Shown here one piece after another: positions 1-6,384 of a stretch of 14,789 bases of DNA. The notes under the pieces are model-generated. The model had not been told where the DNA came from. It did not search any database and saw nothing but the letters and a program-made list of their open reading frames with translations. The position numbers were made by a program, and so were the translations under genes. Numbering within the stretch: position 1 is the first letter of the stretch; each line of letters starts with the position of its first letter. Source of the DNA: JBFLXN01 sp040755715 [NCBI: Candidatus Edwardsbacteria bacterium]. Its GTDB lineage: Bacteria; Edwardsbacteria; AC1; JBFLXN01. The DNA is taken from assembly GCA_040755715.1 (NCBI GenBank), contig JBFLXN010000057.1:1-14789 (forward strand), written 5' to 3'.

Positions 1-111
1 CAAACTCCAGCTAGGGTAGCTCTCAAACAGTATGAGGTAAAAGAACAAGAAATTATCAATCGCTTGACTTTTTGTCAAGCAAAATCTTCAACAATTTCAA
101 CCCCATTTTAG
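1..111 (+). CDS. Partial: C-terminal tail of an IS transposase/integrase
   Basis: The reading frame is open from base 1 and gives 36 residues (starting QTPARVALKQYEV) before a TAG at 109-111. The TPARVAL stretch near the end, followed by a short charged tail, resembles the extreme C-terminus of DDE/integrase-core transposases (IS3 or IS481 type), where a TPA motif follows the last catalytic region. The catalytic domain lies outside the window. The end of the frame is followed within 20 bases by what looks like the terminal inverted repeat of the element, which supports the reading. Family assignment is inference from a short tail. Confidence 0.55.
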   Translation, partial: QTPARVALKQYEVKEQEIINRLTFCQAKSSTISTPF

Positions 112-130
112 TCCAGTTTAACGGGGGTCA
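1..130 (+). mobile_element. Right end of an IS3/IS481-like insertion sequence (partial)
   Basis: The transposase tail is followed by a segment which, read inward from its outer edge on the minus strand, begins TGACCCCCGTTAAACTGGAC (130 down to 111). Ends with TGACCCCC and AAACTGGAC are familiar from IS3-type elements. The outer TGA is exactly the stop codon that ends the truncated radical SAM frame, so the boundary is put at 130. The left end and the target duplication are outside the window, so the exact boundary and family are inferred. Confidence 0.55.
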
Positions 131-697
131 GAGCGTAATTTTGATACCAAGAGATTCCAAATAATCAATGACTTCACGCTGACGGTATATGTTCTTCCCT
201 GAAATGGTGGATCTAGCGCCGACGAAGCCTGGTTTGGAAATATATTTTTTTTCTTCCACCATAATCTTCACATTTCGCTCAATTATCGCTGATGTTGGTT
301 TACCGGAAACCATTGGACGCAACGTATCTTGAATATCTGGAGGACCATCACAAGAAAGCCAAATATTATTTATATATCTACCAATCCAAAAGGCTCGTTT
401 CTCCGTCATAACGCCATTTGTCTGAATTTCAGCTACTAGTTTCTCACCAACGAGTTGATAAGCAAAATCATGCAATTCAACGATTGTGTCAAATTCAAGT
501 GTAGGTTCCCCAGTGGAGAAGAAACGGATCTGATAGTTCCCTTGTGAAAAATAATTATTGATACCTGCTTTTGCAAAATCGACGTTTATCTTTTTATGTT
601 TCTGTTGATGAGATACCTTAGCATAGCAATAGATACAATCAAGGTTGCATCTGTTATTTAGAAAGAGCGAAATTTGTTTTTTATCTTCGTGTGGCAT
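128..697 (-). pseudogene. Radical SAM protein of the SPASM/anSME type, 3'-truncated by an IS
   Basis: The 189-residue product carries the radical SAM cluster motif C17-x3-C21-x2-C24 (CNLDCIYC), which would bind a 4Fe-4S cluster and S-adenosylmethionine. It also has the SAM-contact motif STGEP (residues 61-65) and an SCDGPPDIQDTLRP stretch near residues 115-128, as seen in anSME and peptide-maturing SPASM enzymes. Such proteins are normally 350-450 residues. This one ends after GIKITL, where the insertion sequence supplies the TGA, so the rest of the barrel and any C-terminal cluster domain are missing. The start at ATG 697 puts the Cys motif at the usual N-terminal place. It lies 57 bases after the TIR gene on the same strand, so it was probably the last gene of that operon. 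The substrate is unknown; the remaining half is unlikely to be active. Confidence 0.85.
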
Positions 698-754
698 TTT
701 GAACCATCCACTATATGCTACGAATCAAGTTGTCATTATTTTATTTTGCATCAT

Positions 755-2032
755 CTAAAATTGTTTGTTTGCTCTTCTGAGCAGTCCTTCCTTTATGGCA
801 TCCATAATCCTATCAATTCCGCCTGGTTTGAACACATCTATCCATTGATATTTGGCAAGCTGTTCTGGGACTTGGCACTCTTCGAAGCGCACAGGAATAA
901 TATATATATCCTCCTCAAGGAGTGACTCGGCGATAGACAAAGCGTTTCGTATCTCCTTTTGTAGATAGCCTCGCTTGTTCGAAGACTGTTTTGATATACA
1001 AGGCATGAAAAAATCACAATTTTTGATTCCTCTGAGTATTGCAAGTTCAAACTTTTCGCCTGGGAATATTGAAACCTTGTCGAACCAGGGTTTACACCCG
1101 TGGAGGACCAAACTATGGTATAGTTTTTCTACAACCTCTGTATCCTCGTGGGCATATGACAAAAAAACGGTAGGATAACATCTATTGTTTTCCGTGATTT
1201 TGTTCATCCTGTGCTGTTTAACCACGTCGGAGCCCGTAAGCCACTGGATAATATTTAAGAGAAATATAAAATTCCCATATTGTAAAATATAAGGTAATGC
1301 AAATAAATCCGAATCGCCAATTACACAGATTCTTCCTTTTCCATATCTTTTTGCTACCGCCAAACTTTCACCTCTCGGCCCCTTTGCTAAAACATGGGCG
1401 GACTTATCAGACCTTATCGAACAAGCCGCATAAAAAGAGACACTTTTCACTCCTCTGCAAATTGGATGAGAAGAAAGTTTGCTAGTTTCAAACTGTGTTA
1501 AAGCTTCAATTCCTGCTGGAGATTCATATCTCGCTTCTACAATATCATCACGGAAACTTATGTTAAAGGGGACAAGCAGTTCATTAATATTTGATTTCCA
1601 ATGCTTTACGTGATGCTCGCCTATTACAAGGAGGCCACCCCCATCTTTTACAAATTTGCTGAACGCTTGAATTTCCTCATTTGAGAATGTCGGTTCTCCA
1701 CCACAACCTTTGTGCACATCTAGGGAAGCTGGATGGGCAATAACAACACACTCAAATTTAGACAGGGAATCAAACGAAATAGGCGCATGTATATTTCTGT
1801 TTACATCAAACCCAAGATATATCTTAATGTATTCTGAGACATGAAGATAAGAGTAATACAAAGGGTTGGCGATGCTGTTAGATAGTGCCTGAAGTCTCTC
1901 AATCGTCCATGTTTCATTATGACTTTCCTCAAATAGAACAGATTTCTTAATTCTGGTATGCTGCGAGGCTTTCCTATTGATTTCTTGCCTATATCCTATC
2001 TTAGCGCGCGACAGATTTCTACCTTTCGTCAT
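755..2032 (-). CDS. GATase1-like (DUF4350/ThuA-type) domain fused to a C-terminal TIR domain
   Basis: The 425-residue protein has two parts. Residues about 30-275 resemble class I glutamine-amidotransferase-like folds of the DUF4350/ThuA/IFT52 type: an opening VLFEESHNE, a central FECVVIAHP strand, GGGLLVIGEHH and a late GKGRICVIGDSDLF. I see no clear catalytic Cys-His-Glu triad, so this may be a binding domain. Residues about 285-420 form a bacterial TIR domain, with YPTVFLSYAHED at the first strand, a central PWFD and the helix YLQKEIRNAL, whose E360 is placed like the catalytic glutamate of NAD-cleaving TIRs. Bacterial TIR proteins often act as NADase effectors or nucleotide-signal producers in antiphage defence. 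The start at ATG 2032 has an AGGAAG ribosome site 10 bases upstream. It is 42 bases after the AlaX-like gene and 57 bases before the radical SAM gene. There is no signal peptide or membrane segment, so it should be cytoplasmic. Confidence 0.85.
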   Translation of the reverse strand: MTKGRNLSRAKIGYRQEINRKASQHTRIKKSVLFEESHNETWTIERLQALSNSIANPLYYSYLHVSEYIKIYLGFDVNRNIHAPISFDSLSKFECVVIAHPASLDVHKGCGGEPTFSNEEIQAFSKFVKDGGGLLVIGEHHVKHWKSNINELLVPFNISFRDDIVEARYESPAGIEALTQFETSKLSSHPICRGVKSVSFYAACSIRSDKSAHVLAKGPRGESLAVAKRYGKGRICVIGDSDLFALPYILQYGNFIFLLNIIQWLTGSDVVKQHRMNKITENNRCYPTVFLSYAHEDTEVVEKLYHSLVLHGCKPWFDKVSIFPGEKFELAILRGIKNCDFFMPCISKQSSNKRGYLQKEIRNALSIAESLLEEDIYIIPVRFEECQVPEQLAKYQWIDVFKPGGIDRIMDAIKEGLLRRANKQF

Positions 2033-2074
2033 GAGAACAATTCTTCCTGAGTTTGTGTAGTGAGAAGTATGCCT

Positions 2075-3010
2075 TTAATGTTTTATAGATGTAACTATTG
2101 TCATTTCTTTTGTCTCAGCGTTATATTTCATTTCAATTGAAATGGGTACTATTTCACCTATTCTTCCCACATGCGTACCCCCGCAAGGGATGCTCACATT
2201 CTTTCCATCAACTATCGTATTCCATGTCCAATAAGAACCGAGAAAATCACCCTTTCCATTCATGATAACCTCAACGTCTTTCAATTTACACCATTCAGCA
2301 ATTGTCTCTTCAATTTTTTTAGAGTATTCCTCAATGTTGGCTAGGAGGACATCTGAGGAAAATCCTTTCTTACGAAGGGAATCGCCGAGTCTGTAAGTAT
2401 CTGTTGAAACGTTCGGTGATATAGTAGATCTAGAGATAGCTGCAGAATCAAAATTACGATTGCCCAAAGAATCTCTTGAATAATCTTTTCTCCAAAGGGG
2501 GTCTAAAACCTTATTTAGCGCTAAAGACATCAGATGAGATGCAGAGTGAGGGCGGCTCAAGGAATCCCGATATTCCTTATCAACTTCCATTCTGACATTT
2601 TTTCCGATAAGGCCCAATGAAAATATTTCTTCGAGAGGGAAAATATCCCCTCCTTTTGTTATTGTTTCAATAACATGTGCGGTCAAAAGAATGTAATTGG
2701 GGTCGCTTCTTTTAATGTTGAGGTTAGGGGAATAGCTTAATGTTTGAGATTGTTTCTGAATTGGCCATGTCACCGTATCTGAAATTTTTAACGTTACATC
2801 TTCTGTCTTAATTAAACCACGGTCCCCGGGCTGGTCTTTCCAGAAATAATCTAAGGGATGAAAAGGGGATTTGTCGGTAACAAGAAGATATCTTGTCTCA
2901 TCACGATAAACAATAATAACCTTCCCACTATCTTCGAGCAAACCCTTGTAAAAAGTTGCTGTGGTGCTTAGCTCGGGGGGATTTCCTTGAAAATTTGTAT
3001 GCGTCTCCAT
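2075..3010 (-). CDS. AlaX-like stand-alone alanyl-tRNA editing protein
   Basis: The 311-residue protein matches the editing half of alanyl-tRNA synthetase found as free AlaX proteins, which hydrolyse mischarged Ser- or Gly-tRNA(Ala). The zinc site is complete: H155 and H159 in RPHSASHLM, and C276 and H280 in CGGTHVGRIGEI. Residues 1-150 would form the beta-barrel domain that precedes the editing domain. There is no aminoacylation domain. The length lies between the medium (about 220) and long (about 400) AlaX classes. The start at ATG 3010 has an AGGAG site 7-8 bases upstream. It is the first gene of a minus-strand trio with the TIR and radical SAM genes; there is no convincing -35/-10 pair in front of it. 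It could be housekeeping proofreading, but its company suggests a role acting on aminoacyl-tRNA or an aminoacyl conjugate. Confidence 0.88.
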   Translation of the reverse strand: METHTNFQGNPPELSTTATFYKGLLEDSGKVIIVYRDETRYLLVTDKSPFHPLDYFWKDQPGDRGLIKTEDVTLKISDTVTWPIQKQSQTLSYSPNLNIKRSDPNYILLTAHVIETITKGGDIFPLEEIFSLGLIGKNVRMEVDKEYRDSLSRPHSASHLMSLALNKVLDPLWRKDYSRDSLGNRNFDSAAISRSTISPNVSTDTYRLGDSLRKKGFSSDVLLANIEEYSKKIEETIAEWCKLKDVEVIMNGKGDFLGSYWTWNTIVDGKNVSIPCGGTHVGRIGEIVPISIEMKYNAETKEMTIVTSIKH

Positions 3011-3155
3011 ATCGGAACTCCTGTGGATTCTATTTTTGCAAAAAACTGCTTAGTCTAGGCTACTTTTTTATAATTCTCCTTCGCCCTTGATACTGAATAT
3101 CTTACGTAGTTTATATATCTTTCGGGTTGTGAGTTAGTGGGACAGGATTGACCTA
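3011..3155. other. Intergenic, upstream of the AlaX gene; possible IS end
   Basis: No gene is seen. The stretch holds the AlaX ribosome site and AT-rich sequence without a clear promoter. Around 3120-3150, just beyond the stop of the transposase-like remnant, there is a less AT-rich segment (gtgggacaggattgacc) that might be the terminal repeat of that lost element. I could not find its partner. Confidence 0.3.
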
Positions 3156-3341
3156 CTAATTGAAATAAATTAAATTATGCCAAATGCATTTGCAGAACAA
3201 AGCAGTATCAATTCTCTCCTCGATTTTCTGAGCAATTTTCCAGCCAAATAATTTTTTGTCTTGAGAAAAACCATTTTCAGAATTTACTCTCTGAAAATAT
3301 CTCTTCAGATAATCTATTGTATTCTCAAGAAATTTTTTCAC
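3156..3341 (-). pseudogene. Possible C-terminal remnant of a DDE transposase
   Basis: This is an open stretch of 61 codons from a GTG with no ribosome site. The translation (KRYFQRVNSENGFSQDKK, then KIAQKIEERIDTALFCKCIW and HNLIYF) looks like the end of DDE transposases, where a basic helix with a Ser-Glu motif is followed by an alpha-helix ending in a WHNL/YNL-type sequence. Its 5' end abuts the broken DUF488 frame on the same strand, so it is best read as a fragment left by rearrangement and not as an expressed gene. Family assignment is a weak pattern judgement. Confidence 0.3.
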
Positions 3342-3642
3342 AACACATCAAACAAAAAGGTGTTGGTATCTCCTGCAAATGCTGAGTCAACAGGCCTCCA
3401 GTTTTATCCAAAAGTTGCTGATATCGTTCACACCAGTTCTCATAGTCCCAAAATAGGTTCCCTCACTCCCCGACTGAGAAATAATTAATGCTGCCACCCG
3501 CTAACAAATGCTCAATGCCTTTGTCAGAAGATTTGGTCGCAGGCGAACATCCACTGTGGCTTTGATGCCCCTTTGCCTGAGGAGATTCAAAAAATCTTGT
3601 GGTGTCCTACTGCCATATCCAATTGTATAGAATTTCAGTATA
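3334..3642 (-). pseudogene. DUF488 family protein, decayed
   Basis: Two frames together spell a DUF488 protein. The first gives FYTIGYGSRTPQDFLNLL, then RGIKATVDVRLRP, matching the family's opening IGH/IGYG motif and its DVR motif. A short deletion and frameshift follow near 3530. The second frame gives GIEHLLAGGSINYFSVGE, a TGA stop, then GNLFWDYENWCERYQQLL, and ends PFCLMCCEK, the family's cysteine signature. So there is one frameshift, one nonsense codon (ELG changed to E-stop-G), no usual start codon, and loss of everything after CCEK, where the transposase-like remnant begins. DUF488 proteins are small and of uncertain biochemical role. No function remains. Confidence 0.75.
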
Positions 3643-3741
3643 TCACTTCTCGATTATTCCTGTTTGTGCTAGAAAAGATGGTTTTTAAGAAACTTTAAAA
3701 GAATCCTTAAGGAAGTAAATTCTTCCTTGACGAGACAGGCT
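3643..3741. other. Intergenic between the DUF488 remnant and the interrupted gene
   Basis: No gene is seen. It holds one inverted repeat (3709-3728), listed separately as a possible terminator for the gene ending at 3742. Confidence 0.4.
3709..3728 (-). terminator. Possible terminator after the IS-interrupted gene
   Basis: AAGGAAG (3709-3715) and CTTCCTT (3722-3728) form a perfect 7-bp stem with a 6-base loop, 13 bases after the stop codon at 3742-3744. The sequence following in the minus direction is T-rich but has no clean T-run, so this is a modest call. Confidence 0.4.
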
Positions 3742-4062
3742 TTAATATGGGGAAGGGAGAGTTACAGCATATTCATACAGTTCTTTTATCGCATAGTAAT
3801 AGTATTCCGCTTGCATAAATGAAGCATATCTGGGATAATCAACTGAAATATTTCTAATATCAGACTTACCTATTTTACCTGATAAGTTGAACCTCTTTTC
3901 TAAAATCTTAGCTGCGTCATATAAACTGTTTGCTGATCTAAGGATTTCTTTTATTTCTCGAAAACCCAGTTGAGAGAAAACCTTTATATTCTTTCTGATG
4001 AGAATATGGTTCCAATTATAGTAGGTAAGTATCAAGTTTAACTATAGTTTCTAATAAATTTC

Positions 4063-4091
4063 TTGACATAATTTAATATTTATGCTATACT
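4063..4091 (+). promoter_or_regulatory. Transposase promoter
   Basis: TTGACA (4063-4068) and TATACT (4086-4091) are separated by 17 bases, with TGC just before the -10 (extended -10). It lies inside the IS, 22 bases upstream of the transposase ATG. Confidence 0.7.
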
Positions 4092-4113
4092 ATTGTCTGG
4101 AGGTGACAATAGT

Positions 4114-4620
4114 ATGGCTGATATACCAAGTCGTTATGTTCGTAAATTGACAGTAAAAGAGAAACAGGAGATAGACCGTTTATGTCGCAAAGGAGCATCA
4201 GGAATTTCGTTAAGAGCATTTATTATTCGATTGTCTTCACAGGAAGTACCAATTCCAGAAATATGCAGACTGACAGGACTCTCTCGTCAAACTGTTTACT
4301 TCTGGTTAAATCGTTTCGACGATTTTGGGGTTTCTGGTTTAGAAGACGAACCACGTTCTGGCCGCCCTATAAAGTTCAACCATGCAACCTGCAAAAGAAT
4401 TGTGCGAATTGCTACTTCCAAGCCAAAAGATATAGGATTGCATTTCACAAATTGGACTTTGCCAAAATTGAAAAATTATCTTATCAAATCAAAGACAGTT
4501 TCTTATATCTGCATAGAAAGTTTACGCACTTGTTTACGAAAAGGTGGTCTAACCTTAAAAAGTGCCCAGAAGTGGATGATATCAAGAGATCCGCAGTTCA
4601 ATATAAAAAAAACGAATTGA
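4114..4620 (+). CDS. IS630 transposase, first frame (HTH DNA-binding part)
   Basis: The protein begins MADIPSRYVRKLT; an ideal GGAGGT site at 4099-4104 lies 9 bases before the ATG, which decides the start over an upstream TTG. It has the IS630 N-terminal region: a first helical segment (VKEKQEIDRLCRKG), then a clear helix-turn-helix (EICRLTGLSRQTVYFWLNRF) and the linker ending RSGRP. The frame stops at 4618-4620, just after an A8 tract at 4605-4612. The catalytic half continues in the next frame, so the full enzyme (about 340 residues) would need a shift of one base there, by ribosomal or transcriptional slippage. Without a shift, this frame makes a 168-residue DNA-binding protein that might repress transposition. 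Confidence 0.8.
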   Translation: MADIPSRYVRKLTVKEKQEIDRLCRKGASGISLRAFIIRLSSQEVPIPEICRLTGLSRQTVYFWLNRFDDFGVSGLEDEPRSGRPIKFNHATCKRIVRIATSKPKDIGLHFTNWTLPKLKNYLIKSKTVSYICIESLRTCLRKGGLTLKSAQKWMISRDPQFNIKKTN

Positions 4621-5134
4621 GCGCCTTTTGGATTACCGTCCTCCAAAATCTCGTGTTATTTGTTTTGATGAAAAAGGAACTATTGTTATCAAAGCATATG
4701 CCGGTAGAAGTTGGAGCAGAAAAGCTCCTAAAATCCCTGCAAAACAATCTATTAAAGGTAAGATTGAACTTCTGGGTGCATATGACTTCCATAATGGGAA
4801 ACTTTGGGTTCGTTTCTTTAAGAAAAAAACTGCTAAAGAAATCATATTGGTACTTGAGTTCTTGCGTAAACGGTATAAAGGATATCGTCTCTATATTATT
4901 CTCGATTGCTGGAGACCACATCGTTCTAAATTACTCAAAGAATATGTCAGCCATCAATCCATTACTCTGGTGGAGCTACCCACTAATGCTTCTTGGCTTA
5001 ATCCCATTGAGCGAATATTCTCTGAAATCCAAAATCAAGTGCTGGCAAATTCAAACTTTCAATCTGTATCCGAAACAAAACAATCTATCAGAAAATATGT
5101 TAGAAAAGAATATCCTAAAATACAATTATGTTAA
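4607..5134 (+). CDS. IS630 transposase, second frame (DDE catalytic part)
   Basis: The frame opens just after a TAA at 4604-4606, inside the A8 tract, and reads KKRIERLLDYRPPKSRVICFDEKG. Joined to the first frame this gives DPQF-NIKK-KRIERLL, a smooth IS630 sequence. The catalytic triad is visible: D in CFDEKG, D in IILDCWRPH and E in NPIERIFSEIQ. This half has no ribosome site of its own; the first possible start is a TTG at 4628. It is probably made only as a fusion through frameshifting, although simple inactivation by an indel cannot be excluded. Confidence 0.75.
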   Translation, partial: KKRIERLLDYRPPKSRVICFDEKGTIVIKAYAGRSWSRKAPKIPAKQSIKGKIELLGAYDFHNGKLWVRFFKKKTAKEIILVLEFLRKRYKGYRLYIILDCWRPHRSKLLKEYVSHQSITLVELPTNASWLNPIERIFSEIQNQVLANSNFQSVSETKQSIRKYVRKEYPKIQLC

Positions 5135-5409
5135 ATAACTTTTTAGAAACTATATTTAACTTTAGTTGATATTTTCCTATTGACAAATTTTGCAGATCAA
5201 TCAGGCCCATCTTAAGTAGCAGCACATTCATAAGGAAACAAATATATTCACAAATTCTCCATACGAGATTTCGATGATAACTTTCAACTACCATGATGGT
5301 AAGCGCCAGCTTCTGAATATCAGTAATATCCTTATATATCGTAATTTTCTTTGATAATAACTTCTTCAAATTGCTAATTAGAATGCTTCTATTGTATTTG
5401 TCCCAAAAT

Positions 5410-5793
5410 CTATTTCTCATTTTTTATCTTTTTCTTAAAAACACTTTTATGGATTGCGATAAAGACAAATCCAATGAAAGCCCAGTCCTCACCGAGATAA
5501 TTGACTATGTTCTTTAGAGCTTCAATTCCTTTTGTGCCTATGGGATTTGTTTTTGTTGCTCCTGTGTTCATAACCTCTTGAATAGCAACAATATCATAGT
5601 TTTTCAATATTTCAGCAGCATTCTTTGCTTGATATGGGTTTGCTTTACCTAATTTTTCTATATTGAAAGAACCAAGACGGATTTGATTTGAGTCAGAAGG
5701 CGAGAGGATAGATTGAGAGCAGAGATTAGAAGAGAATAAACCGACGAGGATTAAGAGAGAATAAAATAGTGTGAGAAAATATTTTTTAGGCAT
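5410..5793 (-). pseudogene. Secreted EEP-family nuclease/phosphatase, C-terminally truncated
   Basis: The 127-residue frame begins with a signal peptide (MPKKYFLTLFYSLLILVGLF, then SSNLCSQS). It continues into the start of an endonuclease/exonuclease/phosphatase domain: LGSFNIEKLG, with N44 in the metal/phosphate motif, and YDIVAIQEVM, with the metal-binding E73. The family match stops at about residue 107 (EDWAFI); complete members have 250-300 residues, so the catalytic His and Asp motifs are gone. The last 20 residues (GFVFIAIHKSVFKKKIKNEK) look instead like the end of a membrane protein, suggesting a deletion joining two genes. The stop codon overlaps the ATG of the downstream interrupted gene by 11 bases. 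Nuclease activity is not expected. Confidence 0.7.
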
Positions 5794-5864
5794 TTACCAT
5801 AAGTATATCTCTAAAATGAAGAAAAGTCAATGATTTTTTCTTCCTGATTAATTTCTTAAGGCGA

Positions 5865-6200
5865 TTATAAATGCAATAAGTTTTTTATTGTTTTTTCAAC
5901 AAATTTCAGTTGTTTTGCATTAAGGGCTTGGAGTAATCTTATGATTCTCTTCCCAACAAGACTGTTTTCAGCCAGTCTCATCTTTGTCTTTGGGAATGAA
6001 AGCAAATCAGCGAGGTTTAGGTTCATGCCGGAAGCAATCTTTGTAAGCATATTTACTGTAGTATTGACTTCACCTCGTTCTATTTGACCTATATATTTTG
6101 GATTCATGCCTGCTTTTTCAGCAAGCTCTTCTTGAGTAAGTCCTTGCCCGATTCTTAGTAGTCTAATTCTCTCCCCAACTTTCTTACAAATATTTTCCAT
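5865..6200 (-). CDS. XRE-family HTH regulator (first of three paralogues)
   Basis: The protein is 111 residues from ATG 6200, chosen because an AGGAGGA site lies 6-7 bases upstream; the longer frame from 6308 runs across the promoter region and has no such site. Residues 6-62 are an HTH_3 domain (RIRLLRIGQGLTQEELAEKA, then GMNPKYIGQIERGEVNTTVN) of the Cro/C1 type. A helical tail of about 45 residues (LLQALNAKQLKFVEKTIKNL) probably dimerises. It is divergent from a near-consensus plus-strand promoter at 6273-6301, whose spacer holds a palindrome-like site that this protein probably binds. It resembles the regulators at 6592 and 7211 in size and layout. Confidence 0.85.
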   Translation of the reverse strand: MENICKKVGERIRLLRIGQGLTQEELAEKAGMNPKYIGQIERGEVNTTVNMLTKIASGMNLNLADLLSFPKTKMRLAENSLVGKRIIRLLQALNAKQLKFVEKTIKNLLHL

Positions 6201-6202
6201 TT

Positions 6203-6221
6203 TGTCCTCCTTTTGAGGACA
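6203..6221. repeat. Inverted repeat over the ribosome site of the first XRE gene
   Basis: TGTCCTC (6203-6209) and GAGGACA (6215-6221) are perfect complements with a 5-base gap, and the first arm covers the Shine-Dalgarno sequence. A likely minus -10 (TAAAAT, complement of 6221-6226) overlaps the outer arm, so the repeat may be an operator in DNA more than an RNA hairpin. Confidence 0.5.
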
Positions 6222-6229
6222 TTTTATCA

Positions 6230-6295
6230 AATTTGTTTCGCAAATTAAACTCAATATATTGATATTTTTTTCTTGACAAAACCTAATATATTTAG
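6230..6295. promoter_or_regulatory. Operator-like palindromes, first XRE module
   Basis: There are three symmetric sites: AATTTG-TTTCG-CAAATT (6230-6246), TCAATATATTGA (6251-6262) and CTAATATATTTAG (6283-6295). The last two share AATATATT at 32-bp spacing, and the last fills the spacer of the plus-strand promoter. They are likely binding sites for the adjacent XRE protein; AT-richness makes chance symmetry possible. Confidence 0.5.
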
Positions 6296-6301
6296 TATAA
6301 T
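6273..6301 (+). promoter_or_regulatory. Strong sigma70-type promoter, first XRE module
   Basis: TTGACA (6273-6278), a 17-base spacer and TATAAT (6296-6301) match the consensus perfectly. A T-tract (TTTTTTTC) lies just upstream of the -35. It fires away from the XRE gene, with transcription expected to begin near 6308. Confidence 0.85.
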
Positions 6302-6307
6302 TTGGCA

Positions 6308-6384
6308 AAGCTTCGGCTCAAATCGACGAGACGGCTTCTGATTGGAAAATGAAAGAGCCATCGGTTTGACGATGGCTCCTTTAC
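6308..6384 (+). ncRNA. Putative small RNA of about 75 nt
   Basis: A consensus promoter is followed within 50 bases by a strong hairpin (GAGCCATCG 6355-6363, CGATGGCTC 6370-6378, 6-base loop), with no gene between. GGCTC near 6315-6319 can also pair with GAGCC of the terminator stem, so an alternative fold is possible. The transcript could be a regulatory RNA, or what is left of an operon whose genes were deleted. The only frame across it is 16 codons from a TTG that precedes the expected transcript start, so coding is unlikely. Confidence 0.4.
6352..6384 (+). terminator. Hairpin terminator of the small transcript
   Basis: A 9-bp perfect stem, flanked by AAA on the left and CTTT on the right. 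The T-run is short (3), so termination may be partial. Confidence 0.55.

Larger units (their letters stand above)
4032..5162 (+). mobile_element. IS630-family insertion sequence
   Basis: This is a 1.13-kb element. Its ends are imperfect inverted repeats sharing TATAGTTTCTAA: left at 4034-4054, right at 5143-5162 as the complement, with one single-base gap and a few mismatches in the outer part. A TA lies at each boundary (4030-4031 and 5163-5164), as expected for the TA target duplication of IS630/Tc1 elements. It contains a promoter and a transposase in two frames. The outermost two bases on the left do not match the right end, so the boundary may be off by 2. Confidence 0.8.
3742..5420 (-). 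pseudogene. Small gene of unknown function interrupted by IS630 element
   Basis: The gene lies in two pieces: 5420-5163 (86 codons from ATG) and 4029-3742 (95 codons plus stop). The IS630 element lies between them. Removing it with one TA joins CAA-CTA directly to CTT-ACC in the same frame, giving one 181-residue protein. No stop or frameshift is seen in either half, so the insertion is probably recent. The protein has no signal peptide. E46 in LALTIMVVESYHR and a later SIGKYQL recall the Glu and G-x-x-Q features of lysozyme-like transglycosylases, but this is only a hint; I do not recognise the family. Its ATG overlaps the end of the EEP-derived frame by 11 bases, suggesting translational coupling. 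A hairpin follows at 3709-3728. Confidence 0.65.

Noticed and set aside
4182-5138. A 318-codon plus-strand frame through the IS element
   Set aside because: It overlaps both transposase frames in a third frame, has no transposase motifs of its own, and its translation is low in recognisable structure.
6201-6308. N-terminal extension of the first XRE protein to an upstream ATG
   Set aside because: The extension would be coded by the promoter and operator region and lacks a ribosome site, while ATG 6200 has AGGAGGA just upstream.
6301-6351. 16-codon Arg/Lys-rich frame in the small transcript, loosely resembling the 7100-7177 peptide
   Set aside because: Its TTG lies before the expected transcription start and has no ribosome site; the likeness is only in basic composition.
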